The translations under genes and the position numbers were made by a program. A DNA stretch of 64,000 bases, taken from assembly GCF_900103445.1 (NCBI RefSeq), contig NZ_FNHS01000006.1, positions 1-64,000 of the forward strand, given 5' to 3'. This stretch comes from Methylobacterium phyllostachyos. Its GTDB lineage: Bacteria; Pseudomonadota; Alphaproteobacteria; Rhizobiales; Beijerinckiaceae. The notes under the pieces are model-generated. The model made no database searches. It was not told where the DNA came from and was given only the letters and a program-made list of their open reading frames with translations. Positions 46,910-56,532 of this stretch are shown piece after piece. Each line of letters begins with the position of its first letter. The stretch's first letter is position 1.

Positions 46910-48271
46910 ATGGCCGATTACTACCCGCTTCTGGCACGCGCGCTCGACGCGCTGCCGGATCGAACCCCCGCCCTGCGCAAGGCGGTCTATGACCGCGCGC
47001 GCAACGCCCTGATCAGCCAGCTCCGCTCGCTCGACCCGCCCCTGTCCGAAGCCGATATCGATCTCGAGCGTCGGGCCCTCGATGCGGCGATCGAGCGTCT
47101 CGAAGTGGATCATGGCGGACTTCCGGCCCCCGCGAACGACGCGGCGCAGGCGCCGGAGCCCGCCCCACAGCCGATCGCGGAGCCCGCGGTTCCGGAGCCG
47201 CTGCCGCCCGGCCCGGCAGGCGCCGAGCCCGCGCTTCCAGCCGCCAACCCGCCCTTCGTGGCGGCGGTCCGTTCGCCGGAGGCGGAGGCGGAGCCCCGCG
47301 AGGCGCCGATCGCCATCGCGCCGCCGCGCCCCGGCGCGACCCAGCCCGCCCCGCCCGAGCCGAGCGTGCTGGCCCCCGCGCTGCCTCCGGCTGAGGATCC
47401 CGAACTCGCCGCGGGCGATGTCGCCGCCGGCCGCCAGCGCCCGCGCATCGATGTGGTGCCGCCGCATACCGGTCGCTCGCGGGTGTTGCGCAACGCCTTC
47501 GTCGGCGGCGTCCTCGCGGTGGTGATCGCTGCGATCGCCGTGGCGGCCTTCCTGCTGCGCGACCGGCCCCAGATCCTTCCGTCGAACGGCGTCGATACGG
47601 CGGAGACGCGACAACCCGAAGGCGAGGCAAAGTTCGGCGACCGCGTCGGTGGCGATGCGGCATCCGCTCCGCGTGCCGACAGTGGTACCTCGATGCGCGC
47701 GGCAGCACCCGCGAATGAATCGACGGTCTCGGTCGCCCAGCGGGCTGAGCTGATCGAGGAGGTCGGGGGAGGCGAGAACGCGCAGCCGACCTTGTTGCAG
47801 GGCCGGGTCACGTGGCGGCTCGATACGGTGAACGGCGAGCAGGGACAGCCCCTCCAGACCGCGGTCGTGGCCACTGTCACCATTCCGGAGGCGAACCTCA
47901 CGCTGGTGATGACGATTCAACGCAATCTCGATACGACCTTGCCGGCGTCGCACACCGTGAATCTGGCGTTCACCCAGACCGGTGACGGAGGCCGCACGAT
48001 CCAGGATGTCGGCCTGCTGCAGGCCAAGGACGATCAGAACGCCCGCGGCTCGCCGGTTTCGGGTCTTCCGGTCCGTGTCCGCGACAACCTCTTCCTCATC
48101 GGCTTGTCGTCGCTCCCGAACGATATCGAGCGCAACACGGATCTGCTGCTCCACAAGAACTGGTTCGATCTGGCCCTGCGCTACACGTCGGGCCGTCGTG
48201 CCGTCCTGACCTTCGAGAAGGGCGCAACGGGCGCGCAGGTGATGCAGAACGCGTTCGACGCCTGGCAGTAA
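46910..48271 (+). CDS. Membrane-anchored protein with long Pro/Ala-rich linker
   Basis: 453 residues from the ATG at 46910, with GGGG just upstream. Residues 1-70 are a conserved-looking helical domain (YYPLLARALDALPDRTPALR, ARNALISQLRSL). A Pro/Ala/Glu-rich linker follows to about 185, then one membrane segment at about 195-216 (AFVGGVLAVVIAAIAVAAFLL). The C-terminal 230 residues should be periplasmic and form a beta-rich domain (LLQGRVTWRLDTV, VVATVTIPEANLTLVMTIQRN). Similar proteins occur in Hyphomicrobiales next to purA or rpoH; function unknown. Confidence 0.8.
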   Translation: MADYYPLLARALDALPDRTPALRKAVYDRARNALISQLRSLDPPLSEADIDLERRALDAAIERLEVDHGGLPAPANDAAQAPEPAPQPIAEPAVPEPLPPGPAGAEPALPAANPPFVAAVRSPEAEAEPREAPIAIAPPRPGATQPAPPEPSVLAPALPPAEDPELAAGDVAAGRQRPRIDVVPPHTGRSRVLRNAFVGGVLAVVIAAIAVAAFLLRDRPQILPSNGVDTAETRQPEGEAKFGDRVGGDAASAPRADSGTSMRAAAPANESTVSVAQRAELIEEVGGGENAQPTLLQGRVTWRLDTVNGEQGQPLQTAVVATVTIPEANLTLVMTIQRNLDTTLPASHTVNLAFTQTGDGGRTIQDVGLLQAKDDQNARGSPVSGLPVRVRDNLFLIGLSSLPNDIERNTDLLLHKNWFDLALRYTSGRRAVLTFEKGATGAQVMQNAFDAWQ

Positions 48272-48280
48272 CCGTCAGCC

Positions 48281-48310
48281 CCGGCAAGGCGCACGCGCTG
48301 CGCCTGCCGG
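48281..48310. terminator. Bidirectional terminator hairpin
   Basis: A 12-bp stem with one bulged A: CCGGCA-A-GGCGCA from 48281 pairs with TGCGCC-TGCCGG ending at 48310. It lies 10 bp after the stop of the membrane protein gene and before the end of rpoH, which is convergent. Confidence 0.65.
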
Positions 48311-48364
48311 AACCGTCCCTTCGTCCCGAGGGCCGAACTTGCCCGTCGGGACGATGCGCCGGCG

Positions 48365-49258
48365 TCAATGGGCTTCGATGCCCGCCCGGGGCGCTTCGCT
48401 TCTCGCGATGTTGCGCTTGACCGCTTCCTGCACCTTCTCGAAGGCCCGGACCTCGATCTGCCGCACGCGCTCGCGCGAGACACCGAACTCACCCGAGAGA
48501 TCCTCCAGGGTGATCGGATCCTCCGCAAGCCGCCGCGCCTCGAAGATCCGGCGCTCGCGCGGGTTCAGAACGCCCAGGGCATCGCGGAGCGCTGAGAGAC
48601 GGTTCTGCCCCTCCTGCTCGCGGGCCAGCACGGTCTCCTGGCTCGGCGAATTATCCACCAACCAGTCCTGCCACTCGCCTTCGCCTTCCTCGCGCAGGGG
48701 CGCGTTGAGCGACGTATCGCCGGACAGGCGGCGATTCATGTCGATCACGTCCTGCTCCGGCACGCCGAGGCGGGTGGCGATCTGCTTGACCTGATCCGGC
48801 TTGAGGTCGCCCTCGTCGAGGGCCGAGATCTTGCCCTTGGCCTTGCGCAGGTTGAAGAATAGCTTCTTCTGGTTCGCCGTGGTGCCCATCTTCACCAGCG
48901 ACCAGGAGCGCAGGATGTATTCCTGGATCGCGGCCTTGATCCACCACATGGCATAGGTGGCGAGCCGGAAGCCCTTGTCGGGATCGAAGCGCTTGACCGC
49001 TTGCATCAGGCCGACATTGCCCTCGGACACCACCTCGCCGATCGGCAGGCCATAACCGCGGTAGCCCATGGCGATCTTCGCCACGAGGCGCAGGTGCGAC
49101 GTCACCAGCCGATGCGCGGCCTCACGGTCGCCGGCGTCCCGCCAGGCTTTCGCCAGCGTGAACTCCTCCGTCGGCTCCAGCATCGGGAACTTACGAATCT
49201 CATCGAGGTAGCGCGAAAGCCCACCTTCGTTGGCGAGCACGGGCAGCGTACCGGCCAT
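48365..49258 (-). CDS. rpoH: RNA polymerase sigma-32 factor
   Basis: 297 residues, ATG at 49258 with AGGAG 7 bp upstream. Sigma-70 family regions are complete: region 2 (LVAKIAMGYRGYGLPIGEVVSEG, then FRLATYAMWWIKAAIQEY), the RpoH box QKKLFFNLRKAK and region 4 (LEDLSGEFGVSRERVRQIEVRAFE). It directs heat-shock genes. Alphaproteobacteria often have two or more rpoH copies; only one lies here. It is transcribed alone. Confidence 0.97.
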   Translation of the reverse strand: MAGTLPVLANEGGLSRYLDEIRKFPMLEPTEEFTLAKAWRDAGDREAAHRLVTSHLRLVAKIAMGYRGYGLPIGEVVSEGNVGLMQAVKRFDPDKGFRLATYAMWWIKAAIQEYILRSWSLVKMGTTANQKKLFFNLRKAKGKISALDEGDLKPDQVKQIATRLGVPEQDVIDMNRRLSGDTSLNAPLREEGEGEWQDWLVDNSPSQETVLAREQEGQNRLSALRDALGVLNPRERRIFEARRLAEDPITLEDLSGEFGVSRERVRQIEVRAFEKVQEAVKRNIARSEAPRAGIEAH

Positions 49259-49492
49259 GGCAATCTCCTGGACCTAGTCCCCCTATCGGGCGGACGCGAC
49301 GGGCAAAAGTGCCGTCCACTCGGGCCGCTCTTGAGCCGACCCTTCCGACAACCCATCTCACAGGGGTCGCCGGGAGCCGGTCGCGGTTGAGGACACCTAC
49401 GTCGTCAACAACGCGCAACCGGCCGGTTGGGTCGTACCATGGCACGAAGTGACGCGGTACGGGGTGATTTTTCGCACGCTCGCGCGGACCGG

Positions 49493-50497
49493 TTACAGCC
49501 CGCGTCCCTCGGCCATGCCGGCGCGCAAATGCGTGACGAGCGTGGCCAGATCGACCGGCAACGGGCTCTCGAACCGTAGCGTCTTCCCCGTGCGGGGATG
49601 GCTGAACCCGAGCAGGGTGGCGTGGAGGGCCTGCCGCCCGAGGCTCGTCAGGGCCTCTCGTGCCTCCGGCGGAAGGCGGGCGGCCTTGGTCCGGAACGCG
49701 CCGCCATAAACCGGATCGCCGAGGAGCGGATGGCCCAAATGAGCCAGGTGCACGCGGATCTGATGCGTGCGCCCCGTCTCCAGCTCGCAGCGGACCAGCG
49801 CGGCCTCCGGGTAAACCTCGCTGACGGCGTAATGGGTGACCGCATGTCGGCCGGACTCGTCGGAGACCACAGCGATCTTCTCACGATGGAAGCGGGAGCG
49901 GGCGAGGTTCGCGCGGATCGTGCCGGCGCGGGGCTGGGGCAGGCCCCAGACCAAGGCTGCGTAGGCGCGCTCCAGCGGCCCGGTGCGCCCGTGATCGGCG
50001 AATTGGGCGGTGAGGCCTTGGTGGGTGGCATCGTTCTTGGCCACGACGATCAGGCCGCTCGTATCCTTGTCGAGGCGGTGAACGATGCCGGGACGGCGTA
50101 CGCCGCCAATTCCCGACAGGCTCGCCCCGCAGTGGGCGATCAGGGCGTTGACCAGGGTCCCGCTCTCATGACCGGGCGCCGGGTGCACCACCAAGCCGGC
50201 CGGCTTGTCGATGACGATTAGGTCGCCATCCTCGTAGACGATCGGCAGGTCGGCCGCCTCCGCGACTGGCACCGCCGGCTCCGGCGGGGGCAGCGACAGG
50301 ATGATGCGGCTCCCGGCTGCGACCTTCAGGGCTGGGTCGCGCAGCGTCGTGCCGTCCCGGTTCACGTGCCCTGTGCGGATGAGATCCTGCAATCGGGCCC
50401 GGGACAGGTCCGGAAAGAGCGCCACAAGGGCGCGGTCGAGCCGCAGGCCGCCCTCGGCGACGATTCCGGCGCGTTCCTCGTTCTCGCTGTCCACCAC
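49493..50497 (-). CDS. RluA-family 23S rRNA pseudouridine synthase (RluD type)
   Basis: 334 residues from a GTG at 50497; a GTG at 50533 is another candidate, while the ATG-like start at 50608 would overlap tRNA-Glu and is unlikely. The N-terminal S4 RNA-binding domain (LRLDRALVALFPDLSRARLQ) is followed by the pseudouridine synthase fold with the catalytic Asp in IVHRLDKDTSGLIVVAK. The end shows ALHATLLGFSHPRTGKTLRF. It isomerises uridines, most likely in helix 69 of 23S rRNA. Divergent to tRNA-Glu. Confidence 0.94.
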   Translation of the reverse strand: MVDSENEERAGIVAEGGLRLDRALVALFPDLSRARLQDLIRTGHVNRDGTTLRDPALKVAAGSRIILSLPPPEPAVPVAEAADLPIVYEDGDLIVIDKPAGLVVHPAPGHESGTLVNALIAHCGASLSGIGGVRRPGIVHRLDKDTSGLIVVAKNDATHQGLTAQFADHGRTGPLERAYAALVWGLPQPRAGTIRANLARSRFHREKIAVVSDESGRHAVTHYAVSEVYPEAALVRCELETGRTHQIRVHLAHLGHPLLGDPVYGGAFRTKAARLPPEAREALTSLGRQALHATLLGFSHPRTGKTLRFESPLPVDLATLVTHLRAGMAEGRGL

Positions 50498-50552
50498 GCT
50501 TCCGATCCGCTGCCCAATCCGATCCGCCGACACGATTTCCCGCGGAAGGCCC

Positions 50553-50580
50553 TTGCTCCCCCGGCGGGTCGTGGCTATAG
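50553..50580 (+). promoter_or_regulatory. Promoter for tRNA-Glu
   Basis: A -35 box TTGCTC (50553-50558), 16-bp spacer and -10 box CTATAG (50575-50580), 20 bp before the tRNA. It lies upstream of the divergent pseudouridine synthase start. Confidence 0.6.
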
Positions 50581-50600
50581 CACCCCCGCGCCGCCGGAAA

Positions 50601-50676
50601 GCTCCCATCGTCTAGCGGTCTAGGACGTCGCCCTCTCACGGCGAAAACAGGGGTTCGATTCCCCTTGGGAGCGCCA
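50601..50676 (+). tRNA. tRNA-Glu (CTC)
   Basis: 76 nt with encoded CCA. Acceptor GCTCCCA pairs with TGGGAGC; the anticodon loop is CTCTCAC (anticodon CTC); the T arm is GGGGTTCGATTCCCC. Confidence 0.97.
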
Positions 50677-51537
50677 CCGGCGCATTTTCCTCAATCCGAT
50701 CAAGGTCTCGCCAGGCATAGGACGCAACGTCCATCTTGGGGCGGACCACGCAGCTTCGGAGAAGCGCCCTTGAGCTTTATCAGGGCGCACCGTGCATCCC
50801 AGTCGCCGGTCGTACGACGCGCAGTTTTGCCGATACGTCGTGGAGCCCGCCGACCCGCAGGTGCAAGAGCCTGAGGCAGGCCCGGTCTCGCCAACGGGCG
50901 GTACCGATCGGGCGTCGAGTGCGCTGCTCCCCGTCGCGCAACGCAAAGAGATCAACCCCGATCGGTTCAAACCGCAGGCAGGATTGGGCTACGGAAAATC
51001 GGATTGCCGCCCTCATCGGCGCGGACCGACGCGGACCAGAGTGTCTGCAGAGCCGCCCCCGGGGGCTGCCGTAAGGGGCGGATGGCGACGTCGCCGGTAC
51101 CGTCGGTATGACCGGGCATGAGCGCGACTGCGACCATGGCATTTCATCCGCGCCAGGATACGCGCGGCCCTGGCGATCCTCGGCCCGCCGCCGGCGTTGC
51201 TGTTCCGTTTGCCGGGAGCTTCGGAGCCGTGCGTTGCACCCTACGCTTGGTGTGGGCGATCACCGGGAAGATCAGCCCCTCTCGCGGACGCCCCGCGGTT
51301 CGGGCTGCCAGGGCGCCGTGTACGATGCGATGCCCGCGGCCTGACCGATATAAGACGCCACTCCTCCCCGTGTCGCGCGCCAAGCCACGAGGGACCGTAC
51401 GCGGTCTTGGCCTGTCGCAGCGACGGTCAGGCCAACGCTGCGGGTTGACCCCGTCGATGTAACGGGCTTTTCGATCGGAAAAAGTCCTACCCTTGAAGCG
51501 GTTCTGCCTAGCGCGACTGCTCCACCGCGTTCGGCCG
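50677..51537. other. Gene-poor stretch downstream of tRNA-Glu
   Basis: 861 bp with only short overlapping frames on both strands and no start signal, family or hairpin I trust. No second copy of the tRNA-Glu 3' end was noticed. Confidence 0.4.
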
Positions 51538-52524
51538 CTAATCGATCAGCTCATCAACCTTGGCCATCAGCGCCGGTGCGATCGTCAAACCCAGGGCAGA
51601 GGCGGTCGTGAGGTTGATCACGGTGAGGAACCGCTCGGCAGCCTGAACCGGCAGATCGCTGGCCGATGCGCCGCGCAGGATCCTGTCGATGTAGCCGGCC
51701 GCCCGTTGGACATCTTGCACGATGCTGGTCGTGTAAGCGGCCAAACCGCCGAGACGCACCTGCGCCTCGTACGCGTAGACGGCGGGCAGACGATGTGTCG
51801 AGGCCAGCGCGATGATCTGTGGGCCATACACCCCCGTCACCGCGTCCGGCAGTACGAGCAGCCCGCCCTGTGATTCCTTGGCGAAGGCGGTGACCGCCGT
51901 GTCGATCTCGGCCATATCGTGAATGCCGGCGATCCGGGCCTCGATGCCGATCTCCGGGCCGATCCGGGCGAGTTCGGCTGTGTAGCCGGCAAGGCGCGCG
52001 GGATAGTCCGGGTTGATCAGGGCGAGCGCCCGGACGACGTTCGGGCTGAGCTCCTTGAGGAGCTGAAGCCATTTCCCGACGAAGGTGAAGTCGAAGTTCG
52101 TGAAGCCGGTGAGGTTGCCGCCCGGATGCGACAGGCTCGTCACGAAGCCTGCGCCCACCGGATCCTGCAGCATCATGAACACGACCGGTGTGACCTTCGT
52201 CGCCTGCTGCAGCACGTTTGCGCCGACGATACCCTGCGCGAGGACGATATCGGGCTTTCGCGCGAGCATGGCGTCCGTCTGACGGCGCATCTTCTCGGTG
52301 TCGCCATCGCCGTACTGCAGATCGACCGCGAGGTTCTGACCCCAATCCCACCCGGCCCGGTGAAGGCTCGCTCGCAACGTCTCGACGATCAAGGGCGTGT
52401 CGGGATGCGCCTCGCCATAGACCAGAAGGATCGCGAGCCGGCGCTGTCCCTTGGTCTGGGCCCAGCCGGCCGCCGGCCAAACCGCAGCGCTGCCCAAGCC
52501 CGCCATGACATCGCGCCGTCTCAT
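51538..52524 (-). CDS. ABC-transporter-type substrate-binding protein, orphan
   Basis: 328 residues from the ATG at 52524, with GGGAG about 10 bp upstream. The N-terminus MRRRDVMAGLGSAAVWPAAG looks like a Tat-type signal. The mature protein is of the ABC_sub_bind (TMBP/DUF534) type: LAILLVYGEAHPDTPLIVETL, VFMMLQDPVGAGFVTSLSHPGGNLTG, and a C-terminal part KVDELID. No permease or ATPase is near. It lies 320 bp downstream of the adenylate cyclase gene on the same strand and is a distant paralogue of the binding protein at 56529, so a sensing role is plausible. Confidence 0.88.
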   Translation of the reverse strand: MRRRDVMAGLGSAAVWPAAGWAQTKGQRRLAILLVYGEAHPDTPLIVETLRASLHRAGWDWGQNLAVDLQYGDGDTEKMRRQTDAMLARKPDIVLAQGIVGANVLQQATKVTPVVFMMLQDPVGAGFVTSLSHPGGNLTGFTNFDFTFVGKWLQLLKELSPNVVRALALINPDYPARLAGYTAELARIGPEIGIEARIAGIHDMAEIDTAVTAFAKESQGGLLVLPDAVTGVYGPQIIALASTHRLPAVYAYEAQVRLGGLAAYTTSIVQDVQRAAGYIDRILRGASASDLPVQAAERFLTVINLTTASALGLTIAPALMAKVDELID

Positions 52525-52844
52525 GCGCCGCACTCCCGCCTACGATGATACCGAACCCGCCTGGACGGATGAGATCTGCCCGGGGCGGATTTGCGCTGTC
52601 ATGAGATGACGGCCGGCCTTCGTCAAAGCCCGTCAGACCGTCCCTTGCCTCCGGAGATCCCCCGGTCGCCAAGAACGGCCAGTGAGCGTGGTCTACATTG
52701 CCGGATCGCGTGATCTCATCCCGCCCGGAGCCGTTGCCGATCACGTTGCCATCGGGGCGGTTCCAAGCCTTCGTTTCGACCCGCGCTGCGCCGAGCCGGC
52801 GTCCCCATCGGCGGAAGCGCTCTCAGCCGGGGCCGGGTGGGGCG
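52525..52844. other. Intergenic region between binding protein and cyclase genes
   Basis: 320 bp. No gene seen. It may carry a promoter for the binding protein gene at 51538. Confidence 0.4.
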
Positions 52845-54110
52845 TCAGCGGACCTCGATCCGCGTACCGCTCGATCCGTTGAGGAGGCGCTTCAGATGGA
52901 ACGCCGCCACACCATCATCGGGCCGCAGCCCTACCAGGGCGGCGAAGGCCGGCAGGGCACTCGCCTCACCGGCTTCGAGTTTCTTGAAGGCATCCCCATA
53001 CTGGCTCAACGCGACATCGTCGTACGTCGCAACGGTCAAGGGCTCGAACGCCCGCAGCGATTCCTGCTTGCCCCGCAGGAGCAGATCGCCGAGGGGCCGG
53101 CCCCGGAAGGCCCCGGCCCGGACCACCGCGGTCTCGCTGACGCAGATCCGTGTCCCGAATGCCTTGTTGGCGTTCTCAAGCCGGGCCGCGGTGTTGATGG
53201 TGTCGCCGTAGGCCGTGTAGTCGAAGTAGCGGCCACCGCCGAAGTTGCCCACGATGGCGGGACCGGCATGCACGCCGATCCGCGTCACTCCGAACTCGAT
53301 GCCGCGAACGCGCCAACGCGTCCGGAAATCCTCGGCGGCCTGGTCCAGGGCCAGCGCGCATGCGACCGCCCGGGCGGCATGGTCCGGCTGATCCCCAGGC
53401 GCCCCGAACAGGACGTGGAGTGCGTCGCCGACGATCTTGGCGACCGTTCCTTCGTGCGCGAAGACGATATCCGTCATCTCGGCGAGGTACCCGTTCAGGA
53501 TCTCGGCAAGGAGCGCCGGATCGAGGCTCTCGACGAGGCTGGTGAAACCCGCGATGTCGGTGAAGAGGGTAGCCAGATCGCGCCGATGTCCGCCGAGTTC
53601 CAGCCCCGACGCATCCCCGGCCAGGCGCTCCGCAACGTTCGGCGAGAAATAGCGCGCCAGCGAGGCGTGGGCGCGTTCGGCCATCGATTGCCGCCGCCGA
53701 CCCTCGCGCAGGGCCTCGACATGCCGCAGGGTCCGGTCGATCGTCGTCTCGAGGTCGGCGAAGTCGATCGGCTTCATCAGGAAGTCGAAAGCGCCGCGGT
53801 TCATCGCGGTGCGGATATTCGCCATGTCCCCGTAGGCGGACACGATGATGGTCGACGGCCGGTCGGCGAGGTCCTGCAGCTTGGCGAGCAGGGTGAGGCC
53901 ATCCATGCGCGGCATGTTGATGTCGGACAACACCATGTCGATGTCGTGATGTACGGAGAGGCTGTCGAGCGCCTCCTGCCCGTCATGCGCGAACAGGAAC
54001 GTCACCACGCCCTGGCGGATCTGACGGCGGAATTTCTGTGTGATCAAGGCCTCGAGATCCGGTTCGTCATCGACGACCAGGATCTTGGCGCTGGGCAGAG
54101 TCTCGCTCAT
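52845..54110 (-). CDS. Response regulator with class III adenylate/guanylate cyclase domain
   Basis: 421 residues. Receiver domain at about 9-130: [14 protein letters not shown], phospho-acceptor Asp in [18 protein letters not shown] and FLMKPIDF. A helical linker leads to the class III cyclase domain at about 180-350. Its two metal Asp residues are in [10 protein letters not shown] and [12 protein letters not shown]. The adenine-type pair (Lys in KIVGD, Asp in [14 protein letters not shown]) and the Asn and Arg of NTAAR are intact. This predicts cAMP synthesis controlled by phosphorylation. Its start overlaps the stop of the preceding response regulator by 4 bp. Confidence 0.94.
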   Translation of the reverse strand: MSETLPSAKILVVDDEPDLEALITQKFRRQIRQGVVTFLFAHDGQEALDSLSVHHDIDMVLSDINMPRMDGLTLLAKLQDLADRPSTIIVSAYGDMANIRTAMNRGAFDFLMKPIDFADLETTIDRTLRHVEALREGRRRQSMAERAHASLARYFSPNVAERLAGDASGLELGGHRRDLATLFTDIAGFTSLVESLDPALLAEILNGYLAEMTDIVFAHEGTVAKIVGDALHVLFGAPGDQPDHAARAVACALALDQAAEDFRTRWRVRGIEFGVTRIGVHAGPAIVGNFGGGRYFDYTAYGDTINTAARLENANKAFGTRICVSETAVVRAGAFRGRPLGDLLLRGKQESLRAFEPLTVATYDDVALSQYGDAFKKLEAGEASALPAFAALVGLRPDDGVAAFHLKRLLNGSSGTRIEVR

Positions 54111-54508
54111 TCCGTCCCCGCGCGCAGGGAGAGGCGCCGGTCGATTTCGGCGCGCAGGGCGGCAAAGTCGATGGGCTTGGTGATCAGGCCGACCGCGCCA
54201 GCCGCCTCGGCGCGCTCCCGGGTCTCGGTATCACCATAGGCGGTGATGACGATCACCGGCACTTCAGGCCGCGCCGTACGCACGAGCGGCAGCAACTCCA
54301 ACCCGGTCATCCCGGGCATGTTGATGTCGGAGAACATCAAGACCAAGTTCGGCCCGTGTGTGTCTTGGATGCGGTCCAATGCTTCCGCAGCCGAATGGGC
54401 GAACGCCATCTCGAACCGGTGCGCGCGCAGTTCGCGGCGGAACTGCTGCCGGAACAACTCGGCGATGTCGGGTTCGTCATCGACGACGAGGATCAGGACG
54501 TTCATCAT
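54107..54508 (-). CDS. Single-domain response regulator
   Basis: 133 residues forming one receiver domain: [15 protein letters not shown], Asp in [16 protein letters not shown], Thr in VIVITAYGD and Lys in LITKPIDF. It is closely similar to the receiver of the cyclase gene next to it, suggesting a duplication. It overlaps the kinase stop and the cyclase start by 4 bp each. It may act as a phosphate sink or relay between the kinase and the cyclase. Confidence 0.94.
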   Translation of the reverse strand: MMNVLILVVDDEPDIAELFRQQFRRELRAHRFEMAFAHSAAEALDRIQDTHGPNLVLMFSDINMPGMTGLELLPLVRTARPEVPVIVITAYGDTETRERAEAAGAVGLITKPIDFAALRAEIDRRLSLRAGTE

Positions 54509-56532
54509 GGGCTCTTCGGGTCATTCGCCGGGCTGCCCGCCGTGGCGGACTCGGCCGTCGCCGCGCCCGCGCGCGGCAGCGTGATCGTGAATTCGGTGAA
54601 CTCGCCTGGTTCCGTGGCGACATCGACCGATCCGCCATGCTGTTTCACCAGGATGTCGTGGCTCAGGGACAGCCCGAGGCCCGTTCCCTCGCCGGCGGGC
54701 TTGGTGGTGAAGAACGGGTCGAACATCTTCGCCTTGACGCTGTCCGGGATACCCGTGCCGTTGTCCCGCACCCGGATCTCGATCCGGTCGCCCCGGTCGC
54801 GGGTCGCCACCGCCAAGGTCGGCGCATAGCCCAGCTCACCTCCCTCGACCTTCTTCTCTGTGGCGTAGAACCCATTGGACATCAGGTTCAGCAGAACGCG
54901 CGTGATCTCCTGGGGAAATATGTCGGCAACGCCGGCGGCCGGGTCGAAGTCGCGCTCCAGGGTCACGTTGAAGGTGGGTTTGGCCGCACGAGCGCCGTGG
55001 TAGGCTAGATTCAGGCTCTCCTCGACGAGCGCGTTGACGTCGACGGGGCGGTGCTCGCCGGATCCGGTGCGCGAGTGCAGCAACATGTTCTTGACGATCG
55101 AGTCGGCCCGCTTACCGTGCTGGACGACCCTATCGAGGTTGCTTTTAAGAAGTTCGGCGGTTTCCTCCGCATCCGCGCGGGTGTTCGGATCGAGGGATGC
55201 CTGTTTCAGCACCTCGATGAGCTCATCGACCAGTTCCTTCGAGAGGGATGCGAAATTGTTGACAAAGTTCAAGGGATTCTTGATCTCGTGGGCAATCCCC
55301 GCCGTGAGCTGACCCAGCGAGGCGAGCTTCTCGGATTGCACGAGACGGCTTTGCGCCTTCTGAAGATCGTCGAGCGATCTGTTGAGATCGCGGGTCCGTT
55401 CCTCGACCTTGGCCTCCAGGGTCTCGTACGATTCCTGAATCCGGCCGGCCATCAGGTTGAACCGATGCGCGAGCGTCTCGATCTCATCACCGGTGCGGAT
55501 CACGATGCGCTCCGACAGGTCTCCCGCACCGAACCGCTCAGCCCCATCCTGAAGCTGGCGGATCGGCACGACCATGCGCCGTGCCAGGAAGGTACCCGCC
55601 ACCGAGGCGAGCAGCACGCCGAGGCCCATCAGCGCGACGGTCTGGATCACCGACTCGATGAGCGGATCCATCGCTTCCCGCAGGGGAAGTTGCACGAAGA
55701 CGATCCACCCGACCCGGGGGATGGCGGCATGGGCCGCCAGGACAAGGCCGCCGCCGAGACCGGTCGTGATCTCGTAATCCTGCGCGCTGCCATTCCCCGG
55801 CAGGGCCGCCGCGACTTCGGGCAGGCCAGATAGATCCGTGTCGCGCAGGACGAGGCTGAGATCCGGGTGAGCGATCAGGCGCCCGGTGGAGGTCGTCACG
55901 AAGGCGTAGCCCGTCTCCCCGTTGCGAATGCTGCTGACTACGTCCCAGATCAACTTCAGGTTGACTTCCGCGACCGTCACCCCGGGGTCACGGCCGGCAT
56001 GCGCGACCGCCACGGTCATGTATGGCTCGGAGCCACGCCGGAAGTAGACCGGGCCGAACCAGACCTTGTCTTTCAGCGCTTCTGTGAAGCGCGGCGACGT
56101 CGAGAAATCCTTCCCGCTGGCGATGACGTCCGGTTCCAGCCGCGAGACGCGCAGCTGTTCCCGTCCGCTCGGATCGATATAGGCCGCTTCGGTGATGGCG
56201 GGCGCCTGACGCATCAGGCGGATGAAGTCGTAGCGCTGCTGGTCCGGGGGGACGCGGCGCCACTCGGCCCGAGTCGTCCAGCCGATCTGGTTCCCAATCT
56301 CGGAGACGAAGGCTTCGACGCGCTCGGCGGCGCCCTGTGCTTTCTCGCGCTGCACCGTAATGGCGTTGAGCTTGGCCTCCTGAAAGTTCAGCGACAGGTC
56401 GACTGCGCCATTGATCAGCAACACGAGGCTCACCAAGCCGACGAAGGCGACCGCGAACTTCCCCGAGAGGGGCAAGCGAAACGGCTTGCGGGCGGAAGGC
56501 CCGGGCGCGTCCAACGGGGGAGACGCCGTCAT
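54505..56532 (-). CDS. Cache/HAMP sensor histidine kinase
   Basis: 675 residues from the ATG at 56532; a longer frame upstream is unconserved and overlaps the binding protein gene. Membrane segment 1 is at about 24-46, a large periplasmic domain of the Cache type follows to about 286 (PYMTVAVAHAGRDPGVTVAEVN, DTDLSGLPEVAAALPG), and membrane segment 2 is near 290-308. After a HAMP domain and a coiled coil comes the phospho-His in TAGIAHEIKNPLNF near 414. The ATPase domain has LMSNGFYATEKK, DNGTGIPDSV and GTGLGLSLSHDI. It overlaps both neighbours by 4 bp and probably phosphorylates both receiver proteins. Confidence 0.95.
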   Translation of the reverse strand: MTASPPLDAPGPSARKPFRLPLSGKFAVAFVGLVSLVLLINGAVDLSLNFQEAKLNAITVQREKAQGAAERVEAFVSEIGNQIGWTTRAEWRRVPPDQQRYDFIRLMRQAPAITEAAYIDPSGREQLRVSRLEPDVIASGKDFSTSPRFTEALKDKVWFGPVYFRRGSEPYMTVAVAHAGRDPGVTVAEVNLKLIWDVVSSIRNGETGYAFVTTSTGRLIAHPDLSLVLRDTDLSGLPEVAAALPGNGSAQDYEITTGLGGGLVLAAHAAIPRVGWIVFVQLPLREAMDPLIESVIQTVALMGLGVLLASVAGTFLARRMVVPIRQLQDGAERFGAGDLSERIVIRTGDEIETLAHRFNLMAGRIQESYETLEAKVEERTRDLNRSLDDLQKAQSRLVQSEKLASLGQLTAGIAHEIKNPLNFVNNFASLSKELVDELIEVLKQASLDPNTRADAEETAELLKSNLDRVVQHGKRADSIVKNMLLHSRTGSGEHRPVDVNALVEESLNLAYHGARAAKPTFNVTLERDFDPAAGVADIFPQEITRVLLNLMSNGFYATEKKVEGGELGYAPTLAVATRDRGDRIEIRVRDNGTGIPDSVKAKMFDPFFTTKPAGEGTGLGLSLSHDILVKQHGGSVDVATEPGEFTEFTITLPRAGAATAESATAGSPANDPKSP